DNA of 64,000 nt from Egaibacter danicus. Its GTDB lineage: Bacteria; Pseudomonadota; Gammaproteobacteria; Burkholderiales; Burkholderiaceae_C. Made by a program: the position numbers and the translations under genes. How positions within the stretch are numbered: position 1 is the stretch's first letter; every line of letters starts with the position of its first letter. The stretch lies in contig JADJII010000003.1 in NCBI GenBank assembly GCA_016707075.1, positions 62,001 to 126,000 of the forward strand. The letters are read 5' to 3'. Positions 18,756-26,510 of this stretch are shown here, piece after piece. The notes under the pieces are model-generated. The model had not been told where the DNA came from, searched no databases, and saw nothing but the letters and a program-made list of their open reading frames with translations.

Positions 18756-20008
18756 GTGGAAATCCTTGTCCGTGGTTTGGTGACGGGAAGCGCCAGGGTC
18801 ACCAGCCAGCAAGCGATCAGCATGAGGGCTGAGCCGATCAGTGCATACATCAGCCCGCCCCATTGGTAGAGCAGACCGGACAGCAGTGTGCCGAGAAAGC
18901 GCCCCACTGCATTGGCGGCGTAGTAGAAACCGACGTCTTCAGCCGCTTTCTCCGATCCAGCGTATGCCAGAACGAGGTAAGAATGCACCGAGGAGTTGAC
19001 CGCAAAGGCAAAACCGAATACGCCCAAACCACCCACGACCACCCACTCCAGGTTTGGCAAGTCCAGGTACACCGCCACCGCCAGAGCAATCGGTACCACC
19101 GCCAGCAGTGCTGACCACAGGCGCGCGGCGGGCACCTCAGTGCTCAAACCATCCGGACTGCGTTTGACAAGGTGCGGAGCGAAGGCCTGCACGGCCCCAT
19201 AGCCAATCGTCCACAGCGCCAGAAAGCCCCCGACCATGGGCCGGGACCAGCCGGATGCGTACAAAAACACCGGAACACCCACTACAAACCACACATCCCG
19301 TGCGCCAAACAGCACCACACGGGCGGCAGCCAGCAAGTTGATGCCCTGGTTTTTGGCAAACAGCTCCTTGGCGGACTTGGACGCTTTGCTTTTGCCCATG
19401 AGCTTGGGAACGTACAAAACGACGCCCAGCAGTACCAGGCTCAGTAGACCCGCCATGGCCCAGAGAGAGGCTCTGAATCCCAGCACTTCCAGCAGCACGC
19501 CACCCAGAAAAAAGCCAATGCCCTTCATGGCGTTTTTGCTGCCCGTAAACCACGCTACCCATTTGAACAATTGACCGGACGCTTCGCCGGCGGTCAGCTT
19601 GATGGCTGATTTGCTGGCGGTTTTGGTGAGGTCTTTGGCCACGCCACACACGCCCTGCGAAAGCACCACCCAAGCCACGGACATCGTGGCCGTCCAGTCG
19701 GGCGAAAGCGCGGACAACAGCAAAAAGCCGGTGATCTGTGTGGTCAGGCCCACGGCCAGCATGCGCGCAATGCCATAGCGCGTGGCCAGCCAGCCACCGA
19801 TCAGGTTGGCGGCAATGCCCGCAGCTTCGTACAGCAAAAACAGAAACGCCAGCGTGAATGGCGAGTAGCCCAGTTTGTAAAAGTGCAGCAGCACCAGCAT
19901 GCGCAGTGCGCCATCGGTGAGCGTAAAACCCCAGTACGCGCTGGTGACGATGGCGTAATTGCGTGCACCATGGGCGCCGGCTGGGGTTGTTACCGCGGTG
20001 TTCGCCAT
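18752..20008 (-). CDS. arsJ: Organoarsenical efflux MFS permease ArsJ
   Basis: A 418-residue major facilitator protein with about 12 helices. ArsJ is known to export 1-arseno-3-phosphoglycerate, which GAPDH makes from arsenate and glyceraldehyde-3-phosphate; outside the cell it decomposes to arsenate. Family features are NYAIVTSAYWGFTLTDGALRM at the N terminus and GVAKDLTKTASKSAIKL in the middle. The ATG at 20008 is one base after the upstream GAPDH stop, and the stop overlaps arsR, so the three genes are tightly coupled. Frames further upstream are inside the GAPDH gene. Confidence 0.93.
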   Translation of the reverse strand: MANTAVTTPAGAHGARNYAIVTSAYWGFTLTDGALRMLVLLHFYKLGYSPFTLAFLFLLYEAAGIAANLIGGWLATRYGIARMLAVGLTTQITGFLLLSALSPDWTATMSVAWVVLSQGVCGVAKDLTKTASKSAIKLTAGEASGQLFKWVAWFTGSKNAMKGIGFFLGGVLLEVLGFRASLWAMAGLLSLVLLGVVLYVPKLMGKSKASKSAKELFAKNQGINLLAAARVVLFGARDVWFVVGVPVFLYASGWSRPMVGGFLALWTIGYGAVQAFAPHLVKRSPDGLSTEVPAARLWSALLAVVPIALAVAVYLDLPNLEWVVVGGLGVFGFAFAVNSSVHSYLVLAYAGSEKAAEDVGFYYAANAVGRFLGTLLSGLLYQWGGLMYALIGSALMLIACWLVTLALPVTKPRTRIST

Positions 20009-20009
20009 G

Positions 20010-21053
20010 TTAGATGCCCACGGTTTCCATGTGGCACGCCAGATCCACCATGCGGCAGGCGTAACCCATCTCGTTGTCGTACCAGGCATAGACCTTGAGC
20101 AGTGTGCCGTCGGTCACCATGGTGGAGAGCGCGTCGACGATGGAGCTGCGGGTATCTCGGGCGTAATCGGCGCTGACCAGAGGACGCTCCTCATAGCCCA
20201 GAATGCCGGCCAGCGGCCCCTTGGCAGCAGCGGCAAATAGTGTGTTCACTTCTTCGACACTGGTCTCGCGCTTCATCTCGAACACGCAATCGGTCAGGGA
20301 TGCATTGAGCACCGGGGCACGCACTGCGTGTCCGTTGAGTTTGCCTTTGAGTTCAGGGTAGATCAATGCAATGGCCGTGGCGCTGCCGGTCGTGGTGGGA
20401 GACAGGCTGAGCATGGCGCTGCGCGCGCGCCGCAGGTCCTTGTGCGGGGCGTCGACCATCAGGTTGGTGTTGGTCGGGTCGTGGATGGTGGTGATCTGGC
20501 CGTGGCGGATGCCGATTGCGTCGTGGACTACCTTGACCACAGGTGCCAGACAGTTGGTGGTGCACGACGCTGCGGTGACGATGGTGTGCTGGGCAGGGTC
20601 ATACAAATGGTGGTTGACCCCAACCACGACGTTCAGTACGTTGCCAACCTTCACCGGTGCGGCCACGATGACGCGTTTGGCCCCCCGGTCCAGATGACCC
20701 TGCAGGGTCTCTGGCGTGAGAAATTTGCCGGTGCACTCCAGCACTACGTCCACCCCCATGTCACCCCAGGGGATTTCTGCTGCGGTCGCATGGGAAGAAA
20801 ACGACAACTTCTTCGATCCGATGCGAATGCGGTGTTCGTTCTCGGCGGCAATATCTTCCCGCCAGCGTCCTTGTACGCTGTCAAAGGTCACCAGATGCGC
20901 GGTGGCTGCTGCACCACCCTTGAGCTCATTGAGGTGCATAACCTCCAATCGATTTCCAGCGCGAGGGTCATCCGACTGTCTCTCGGCTGCGCCCAGCGCT
21001 GCACGCAGTGCAAGGCGACCAATACGCCCCATTCCGTTGATACCTACTTTCAT
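20010..21053 (-). CDS. ArsJ-associated glyceraldehyde-3-phosphate dehydrogenase
   Basis: A 347-residue GAPDH with the NAD motif VGINGMGRIGRLALRAAL and the catalytic cysteine in TAASCTTNCLAP. The C-terminal signature YDNEMGYACRMVDL is present. It is the first gene of the ars operon and abuts arsJ, so it most probably supplies 1-arseno-3-phosphoglycerate for export rather than serving glycolysis. An insertion after the first strand (DDPRAGNRLEVMHLNELKG) is typical of this arsenic-linked clade as I recall it. The ATG at 21053 starts MKVGINGMG. Confidence 0.93.
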   Translation of the reverse strand: MKVGINGMGRIGRLALRAALGAAERQSDDPRAGNRLEVMHLNELKGGAAATAHLVTFDSVQGRWREDIAAENEHRIRIGSKKLSFSSHATAAEIPWGDMGVDVVLECTGKFLTPETLQGHLDRGAKRVIVAAPVKVGNVLNVVVGVNHHLYDPAQHTIVTAASCTTNCLAPVVKVVHDAIGIRHGQITTIHDPTNTNLMVDAPHKDLRRARSAMLSLSPTTTGSATAIALIYPELKGKLNGHAVRAPVLNASLTDCVFEMKRETSVEEVNTLFAAAAKGPLAGILGYEERPLVSADYARDTRSSIVDALSTMVTDGTLLKVYAWYDNEMGYACRMVDLACHMETVGI

Positions 21054-21088
21054 GGTCAAACTCCATTGCGTAATTAGTAGAATGAATA

Positions 21089-21109
21089 TTGAATTCAACG
21101 TTTGTTGAA
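21089..21109 (-). promoter_or_regulatory. Candidate ArsR operator upstream of the ars operon
   Basis: A perfect inverted repeat TTCAAC-GTTT-GTTGAA (21094-21109) overlaps the palindrome TTGAATTCAA (21089-21098), 36-56 bases before the GAPDH start. ArsR-family operators are A+T-rich palindromes containing TTCAA/TTGAA half-sites, so this is the expected site for the repressor in the operon. A possible -35 TTGAAT is embedded in it. Confidence 0.6.
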
Positions 21110-21196
21110 GTATGGCTGACTTTGATGTCTTTTTTGTGACAAGAATCCCTGCTCAATGAAAGGCCACAAAAAAATGTGGTTTTTAGTATCGAAAAG

Positions 21197-21244
21197 TGGC
21201 CTTGTCTCTCGTGGAATATGCGTGAGTAGCTATTAAAATAATAG
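21197..21244 (+). repeat. 49-bp dispersed element, copy C (intergenic, 48 bp)
   Basis: It lies between the ars operon promoter and the end of the GGDEF-EAL gene, with one base missing in the 5' third. GTGGAATATGCGTGAGTAGC and the 6-bp hairpin GCTATT/AATAGC are intact. Confidence 0.9.
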
Positions 21245-21262
21245 CGCCTAATGGCCGTGACT

Positions 21263-23581
21263 TCAGGCTTTGTGGACTGCGTTCTTTCGAACGTAAGCCT
21301 CGAATGCCGGCGCAGGCACCGGCCGGTTGAAATAGTAACCCTGCACCTCCGTGCAACCCCGTGCACGCAAAAATTCCAGCTGTCCCTCAGTTTCCACCCC
21401 TTCTGCAATGGTCTGCATGCCCAGGCTGGTAGCCATGCTGATGATGGCGCCCACGATGGCTTTGTCTTCAGGGTCTTCGGTGATGTCGCGCACAAACGAC
21501 TGGTCAATCTTGAGTTTGTATACCTGGAACCGCTTGAGGTAGCTCAGCGACGAATAACCGGTTCCGAAGTCATCAATGGACATGCGTACACCGCGCCGGT
21601 GCAGGTCGTCCATCACGGCGATGGCGCCCAGCGGATTGGTCATGGCCACACCTTCAGTAAGTTCCAGCTCCAGCAGATGGGCGGGCAGCGCAGCTTCTTC
21701 GAGGATGTCGGACACCAGTTGCGGCAAATCGGCGTGCCGGAACTGCACGGCAGACAGATTGACGGCCATCGTGATGGGGGCCATACCCTCGGCAATCCAG
21801 CTGGATAGCTGCCTGACGGCGGTCCGGATCACCCATTCCCCGATGGGCAAAATCAATCCGCTGCTCTCGGCGATGGGAATGAACTCGGCGGGCGAGATGG
21901 CGCCCAGCTCGGGGTGCTGCCAGCGCAGCAACGCCTCGGCGCCTACGGTGTGCCCGGTGGCCAGCGAAATCTGGGGTTGGTAGTGCAACGCCAGCTGGTC
22001 GCGTTCCAGTGCGCGGCGCAGTGCGTTCCCCAGCAGCAGGGTACGGTCAGAATGCGCTTGAATCTCTGTTGTGAAGAAGCGGAAATTGTTGCGCCCGTCC
22101 GCCTTGGCGCGGTACATCGCGGCGTCGGCGCATTTGGAGAGGGTGTCCAGGTCCGCACCATCCCGCGGATACAGCGCAATGCCGATAGACGGCGTGACCG
22201 TAAGTTCATGCTGCTCAATCTGGAACGGTATCAATGCGGTCAATAGCAGTTTTTCAGCCACATGGCTGGCACCTGCCGCGTCGGTGTCTGGCAACAGCAG
22301 AATGAATTCGTCGCCACCGAGTCGTGACACGGTGTCCTGCTCACGCACTGCATCCCTGAGCCGGTTTGCCAGCATCACCAGCACCTGGTCACCCACCCGA
22401 TGCCCCAGCGAATCGTTCACGTTCTTGAAGTGATCCAGGTCCAGGAACATCAATGCCACGGGATGGCCGGCCCGTTGTGCGACGCTCAGTGCATGTTGAC
22501 AGCGGTCGTTCAACAGCACACGGTTGGGCAAACCCGTCAGCGGATCAAAATGCGCCAGACGCTGGATATGGGCTTCCGCCTCTTTCTGTTCCGCCGCCTT
22601 TTTTTCCAGCTTCATCACGGTGTGGCTGAGCTCTAGGGTGCGTATCTCCACCAGTTTTTCAAGATCAGACTGTGACCGCCGCAATTCCTGCTCAGCATGT
22701 ATGCGAGCGGTGATGTCCATGGTGATCCAGATGGAACCCTGGCTCAGGTCGCTGGCGTCAATGGCTTTGGCGCGGACGTCGCAATAGATGGAAGTGCCGT
22801 CTTTCTTGCACAGCAACATTTCTCCATGAAATGCCTGACCGGCCGCAAAGGGTGTATAGCATTGCTGCCCGGCGTCCTGCCAGTCCTGGTCGTTCAGGTA
22901 CCACTGGCGTGACGAGCTGCCGTCAAGTTCACCCGGGCCATACCCAAAGAGTTTTTCAAAGCTGCTGTTGCAACGGGTCACCTTGCGGTCACGCAGAAAA
23001 ACTATGCCGACCATGGCGTTGTCCAGGATCAGGCCCTGCTCCGTGAGCACGGATTGCAACTGGGCCTGCGCCTCTTTTTGTTCGCTGACGTCGTCAACGA
23101 TCCAGATGGAGCCCTGGTCGGTATCGGACGGATTGACCAGCTTGCCGGTCAGATGGGTCCAGAACAGTTGCCCATCCTTGCGTCGCATCTGGACTTCGCC
23201 CCGATATGGCGCACCCCTGGCCATGACGGGATAGGCGGCTTCCCCCAGCGCACGAAAGGCGACTTCACTGGGATACAGCGACTTACTTTCTTCTCCCACT
23301 ATGTCGGCTACCCGCAAGTAGCCGAAGATCTCGGCAAACCGCTGATTGCAGCGAATCACGGCCCGATTCTTGATGAATGCGATGCCTACACCTGCACTTT
23401 CCAGGACCACCTGCTGTTCCTGCAATGCCAGACGCAACTGCTCCACGGCATCGCGGCGCAGGGAGTGTGCTTCACGGTGGAATTCATTTACGGACATGCG
23501 GGCATGGGTGGATCGCAAAATTTCCGCATTGTCACGCAAATGCCACGCAAGCGCCATAGAGCGGTCACGAGAAACGACCAT
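21263..23581 (-). CDS. PAS-PAS-GGDEF-EAL cyclic-di-GMP signalling protein
   Basis: A 772-residue soluble protein with two PAS/PAC sensor modules (about residues 50-180 and 180-310) and a short coiled region. A GGDEF domain has an intact RLGGDEFILLL motif and the inhibitory RxxD site (REQD five residues upstream). A full EAL domain has VGAEALLRWQHP and DDFGTGYSSLSYL. Both catalytic motifs look intact, so it could make and break c-di-GMP. No transmembrane segment is evident. The ATG at 23581 has AGGGG upstream; the frame extends to 23746, which overlaps the divergent gene. It is divergent from the lipid cassette. Confidence 0.92.
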   Translation of the reverse strand: MVVSRDRSMALAWHLRDNAEILRSTHARMSVNEFHREAHSLRRDAVEQLRLALQEQQVVLESAGVGIAFIKNRAVIRCNQRFAEIFGYLRVADIVGEESKSLYPSEVAFRALGEAAYPVMARGAPYRGEVQMRRKDGQLFWTHLTGKLVNPSDTDQGSIWIVDDVSEQKEAQAQLQSVLTEQGLILDNAMVGIVFLRDRKVTRCNSSFEKLFGYGPGELDGSSSRQWYLNDQDWQDAGQQCYTPFAAGQAFHGEMLLCKKDGTSIYCDVRAKAIDASDLSQGSIWITMDITARIHAEQELRRSQSDLEKLVEIRTLELSHTVMKLEKKAAEQKEAEAHIQRLAHFDPLTGLPNRVLLNDRCQHALSVAQRAGHPVALMFLDLDHFKNVNDSLGHRVGDQVLVMLANRLRDAVREQDTVSRLGGDEFILLLPDTDAAGASHVAEKLLLTALIPFQIEQHELTVTPSIGIALYPRDGADLDTLSKCADAAMYRAKADGRNNFRFFTTEIQAHSDRTLLLGNALRRALERDQLALHYQPQISLATGHTVGAEALLRWQHPELGAISPAEFIPIAESSGLILPIGEWVIRTAVRQLSSWIAEGMAPITMAVNLSAVQFRHADLPQLVSDILEEAALPAHLLELELTEGVAMTNPLGAIAVMDDLHRRGVRMSIDDFGTGYSSLSYLKRFQVYKLKIDQSFVRDITEDPEDKAIVGAIISMATSLGMQTIAEGVETEGQLEFLRARGCTEVQGYYFNRPVPAPAFEAYVRKNAVHKA

Positions 23582-23634
23582 GATTCCCCTGTCATATTTG
23601 ACGCTAAGTCTGCAACCCGATGAAGGAACAAGAC

Positions 23635-24519
23635 ATGAAAGAACTTCCAACGCCAACGTTTCCGCTGTCTCCTGCTTTCCTGGTGAGAAGCTCCAGCTTC
23701 CTGGGCATCGCCCGGGTTGACGAGCCCCAACGGGCTCCGGCTCCACAGCCAGCGAGTCAGGCTGAAGAACATCCGCAAACAGGTGGAATCACGGCGGTGT
23801 GGGCTCGGCATCTGGATGAAGTGCGAGAGGCCCAGCGCCTGCGCTTCGACGTTTTTGCCGGCGAGATGGGCGCTCGCCTGGAGACCTCAACCAATACCGT
23901 GCACCCCGGGCATGACATTGACATGTTTGACGACTTCTGTGAGCACCTGCTGGTGCGCGACAAGGCAAACGGGCAGGTGGTTGGAACCTACCGGGTACTC
24001 ACGCCAGCGCAGGCCAAACGCATCGGAACTACCTATACCGACACCGAGTTTGACCTGACCCGGCTTCGCAGCATGCGTGAGCGCATGGTTGAACTGGGCC
24101 GCAGCTGCGTGCACAAGGACTATCGCCACGGTGGCGTGATCATGGCTCTGGGCGGCGCGCTATTCGAGTTCATGGTACGTAACCGGTTTGAGACGATGAT
24201 CGGCTGCGCCAGCATCCCCATGTCTCATAACGGCGTGGCTGGCGGCCATGCGGCGGCCAGTGTCTGGAACCGGTTAGGCAAAACCCATCTGGCTCCCATC
24301 GAGCACCAGGTTTTCCCGCGTTGCGCCTTGCCCATTGAACAGCTTGACGGGACGCTGACCGTGGAGCCGCCAGCGCTGATCAAAGGTTACCTGCGGCTGG
24401 GCGCCAAGGTGTTGGGCCCACCCGCCTGGGACCCCACCTTCAACTCGGCCGATTTGCCCATCATGGCTCGCCTGGAAGACCTGCCTCCCCGGTATCGCAA
24501 ACACTTTCTCGGCGCATGA
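23635..24519 (+). CDS. OlsB-like GNAT-fold N-acyltransferase
   Basis: A 294-residue protein of the Acetyltransf_5 group that includes ornithine N-acyltransferase OlsB and so-called haemolysin-like proteins. Recognisable stretches are REAQRLRFDVFAGEMGARL (about residues 66-84), VVGTYRVL, and the ELGRSCVHKDYRHGGVIMAL block. OlsB makes lyso-ornithine lipid from ornithine and acyl-ACP. No OlsA partner is visible. The ATG at 23635 has AAGGA seven bases upstream and is preferred to one five codons earlier. Its stop overlaps the next gene (ATGA), linking it to the phosphoesterase and glycosyltransferase. Confidence 0.75.
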   Translation: MKELPTPTFPLSPAFLVRSSSFLGIARVDEPQRAPAPQPASQAEEHPQTGGITAVWARHLDEVREAQRLRFDVFAGEMGARLETSTNTVHPGHDIDMFDDFCEHLLVRDKANGQVVGTYRVLTPAQAKRIGTTYTDTEFDLTRLRSMRERMVELGRSCVHKDYRHGGVIMALGGALFEFMVRNRFETMIGCASIPMSHNGVAGGHAAASVWNRLGKTHLAPIEHQVFPRCALPIEQLDGTLTVEPPALIKGYLRLGAKVLGPPAWDPTFNSADLPIMARLEDLPPRYRKHFLGA

Positions 24520-25361
24520 TGCGGGCGATGTTCGGCTTCAGCGATGGCCCGGACTCCCATGAAAAGGATGACGACTTCGTTGTCAGGCGATACCGCGCCA
24601 TCTTCATCTCGGACCTGCATCTGGGCACCCCCGGTTGTCAGGCAGCGGCCTTGCTGGGCTTCATGCGTTCGCACCCCAGCGACTACCTGTATCTGGTGGG
24701 GGATATTGTGGATGGATGGCAGTTGCGCCGGCGCTGGTATTGGCCGCAGGCGCACAATGATGTGATCCAGAAACTGCTGCGCCGTGCCCGCAAGGGCTGT
24801 CGTGTGATTTTTGTTCCCGGCAACCACGACGAGTTTGCACGTGCCTTCATCGGGCACCAGTTCGGGGGCATTGATGTGGTGGAGGATGCGGTGCATACGA
24901 CGGCTGACGGGCGGCGCCTATGGGTTACTCATGGAGACTATTTTGACGGCGTCATCCAGTGTGCAAAGTGGCTGGCCTATGTGGGCGACAACCTGTACGA
25001 GTTCACGCTCAAGCTGAACCGCCACCTCAACACCATGCGTGCCCGGCTGGGGCTTCCCTATTGGTCGTTGTCTGCTTACCTCAAGCAAAAGGTGAAAACG
25101 GCTTTGAACTACGTGACCGATTTTGAAGAAGCGGTGGCGGCTGAGGCGCGCCGCCGGGGGCATCAGGGGGTGGTATGCGGACACATTCATCGTGCAGAGA
25201 TACGTGATATTGGTGGCACTCTCTATTGCAATGATGGCGATTGGGTCGAGAGCCGAACGGCGCTGGTTGAACACCATGACGGCCATCTGGAGTTGATTCG
25301 CTGGGCGCCTGCAACGGATGTTTCAGGTCTTGTCCCCTTGCGGCAGTCGGTAGCGGCATGA
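24516..25361 (+). CDS. PlcP/LpxH-like metallophosphoesterase (COG2908)
   Basis: A 281-residue calcineurin-fold phosphoesterase with all metal-binding motifs: FISDLHLG (about 31-38), LVGDIVDG, VPGNHDEF, VTHGDYFDG and VCGHIHRAEI. Members of this group are either UDP-2,3-diacylglucosamine hydrolases (LpxH) or the phospholipase C PlcP, which strips phospholipid head groups during phosphate starvation. The glycosyltransferase next door and the nearby Pho genes favour PlcP, by inference. It overlaps the acyltransferase stop and lies 13 bases before the glycosyltransferase. Confidence 0.8.
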   Translation: MMRAMFGFSDGPDSHEKDDDFVVRRYRAIFISDLHLGTPGCQAAALLGFMRSHPSDYLYLVGDIVDGWQLRRRWYWPQAHNDVIQKLLRRARKGCRVIFVPGNHDEFARAFIGHQFGGIDVVEDAVHTTADGRRLWVTHGDYFDGVIQCAKWLAYVGDNLYEFTLKLNRHLNTMRARLGLPYWSLSAYLKQKVKTALNYVTDFEEAVAAEARRRGHQGVVCGHIHRAEIRDIGGTLYCNDGDWVESRTALVEHHDGHLELIRWAPATDVSGLVPLRQSVAA

Positions 25362-25374
25362 GGAGGGCGCCGGA

Positions 25375-26466
25375 ATGAAGATTGCCCTGATTACCGACGC
25401 CTGGCAACCCCAGGTTAATGGCGTGGTGACCACTCTTGTTGAGTTGGTTCGTGAACTGACCCTGGTGGGTCACCAGGTGGACGTCATTCATCCCGGGCAA
25501 TTCAGGACAAGACCCTGCCCGGGGTATGCAGGGATTGACCTGGCGGTTTTCCCGAAGAAAGCGCTGTGGCGACAACTCGATGACCTGTCGCCACAAGCCA
25601 TTCACATTGCCACAGAAGGCCCCTTGGGCTGGGCGGCGCGGGCCTATTGCCTGAAACGAGGGCTGGCCTTCACCACAGCGTTTCATACCAAGTTCCCGGA
25701 AATCCTCAATGCGGCGCTTAAGGTGCCCCTGTCCTGGGGTTACGCCTTGTTCCGGCATTTTCATCGGCATTCTTCGGGTGTGCAGGTACCTACCCATGGC
25801 GTGCTGCGCATGCTGGAACAACGGGGGTTCAGAAATCTGAGAAGCTGGACTCACGGAGTGGATACCCGGTTGTTTTCCTTTGCTGCATGGCCTCGACCCT
25901 ATGTAGATCTCGGAGTGCTGGCCAGGCCGGTTTCATTATTCGTCGGCAGGGTGTCGTACGAGAAAAATATTGAAGCATTTTTGAAGCTGGATGTGCCCGG
26001 TACCAAGGTGGTGTGCGGCGTGGGGCCGCTGGAGACAGACCTGAAGGCGCGTTTCCCTGGCGTGCGCTGGATGGGCCTGCTGGCAAGGGATGAACTGGCT
26101 GCGGTTTATGCCAGTGCGGACGTATTTGTTCTTCCCAGCAAGTCGGAGACTTTTGGACTGGTGATGCTGGAAGCCATGGCGTGTGGTACGCCAGTGGCGG
26201 CCTATCCGGTCGATGGCCCGAGGGAAGTGCTGGGAGCGGGCCACGACCAGGTTGCCGGTGGTGTCTTGCATGACGACCTGCAACAGGCTTGGCACGGCGC
26301 TCTGGCGACACCCCGACATGAAGCACGTTCGAGAGCACTGTCTTTCAGCTGGGCTCATGCAAGCCAGCTGTTTGCCGGCCATCTGGTGCCTGCCCGTCAG
26401 GGTGAGCGGCTCAACGCGCTTCCGCGCAAAACCGAAGTTGTCACACCACTGTCATCAAACCCCTGA
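25375..26466 (+). CDS. Family 4 glycosyltransferase, Agt/MgtA-like
   Basis: A 363-residue GT-B glycosyltransferase. The N terminus ITDAWQPQVNGVVTTL and the nucleotide-sugar region SKSETFGLVMLEAMACGTPV (about residues 258-277) are typical of GT4 lipid and mannosyl transferases. It follows the phosphoesterase by 13 bases with GAGGAGGG upstream. In PlcP-Agt systems this enzyme glycosylates the diacylglycerol released by PlcP to make glycolipid. Its last bases carry the Pho box of ppk1. Confidence 0.82.
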   Translation: MKIALITDAWQPQVNGVVTTLVELVRELTLVGHQVDVIHPGQFRTRPCPGYAGIDLAVFPKKALWRQLDDLSPQAIHIATEGPLGWAARAYCLKRGLAFTTAFHTKFPEILNAALKVPLSWGYALFRHFHRHSSGVQVPTHGVLRMLEQRGFRNLRSWTHGVDTRLFSFAAWPRPYVDLGVLARPVSLFVGRVSYEKNIEAFLKLDVPGTKVVCGVGPLETDLKARFPGVRWMGLLARDELAAVYASADVFVLPSKSETFGLVMLEAMACGTPVAAYPVDGPREVLGAGHDQVAGGVLHDDLQQAWHGALATPRHEARSRALSFSWAHASQLFAGHLVPARQGERLNALPRKTEVVTPLSSNP

Positions 26467-26489
26467 ACAATCCGTCATGAATCCGTAAC
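26438..26489 (+). promoter_or_regulatory. Pho boxes upstream of ppk1
   Basis: Box 1 is TTGTCAC-ACCA-CTGTCAT (26438-26455), two 7-bp half-sites with the canonical 4-base spacer. A -10-like AACAAT (26466-26471) starts exactly ten bases later. A weaker second pair, CCGTCAT-GAAT-CCGTAAC, is at 26472-26489. The first box lies inside the 3' end of the glycosyltransferase gene. It predicts PhoB control of ppk1. Confidence 0.8.
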
Positions 26490-26510
26490 AAATCGATTAA
26501 CTGACGCCGA

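Noticed and set aside
21150..21186. CCACA/TGTGG hairpin followed by Ts as a terminator between the ars promoter and the GGDEF-EAL gene
   Set aside because: The stem is only five base pairs with an A-loop and no gene ends just upstream on the plus strand.
23589..23606. Pho box in front of the OlsB-like gene
   Set aside because: CTGTCAT is present, but the second half-site (GACGCTA) does not match the consensus at the 11-base spacing.
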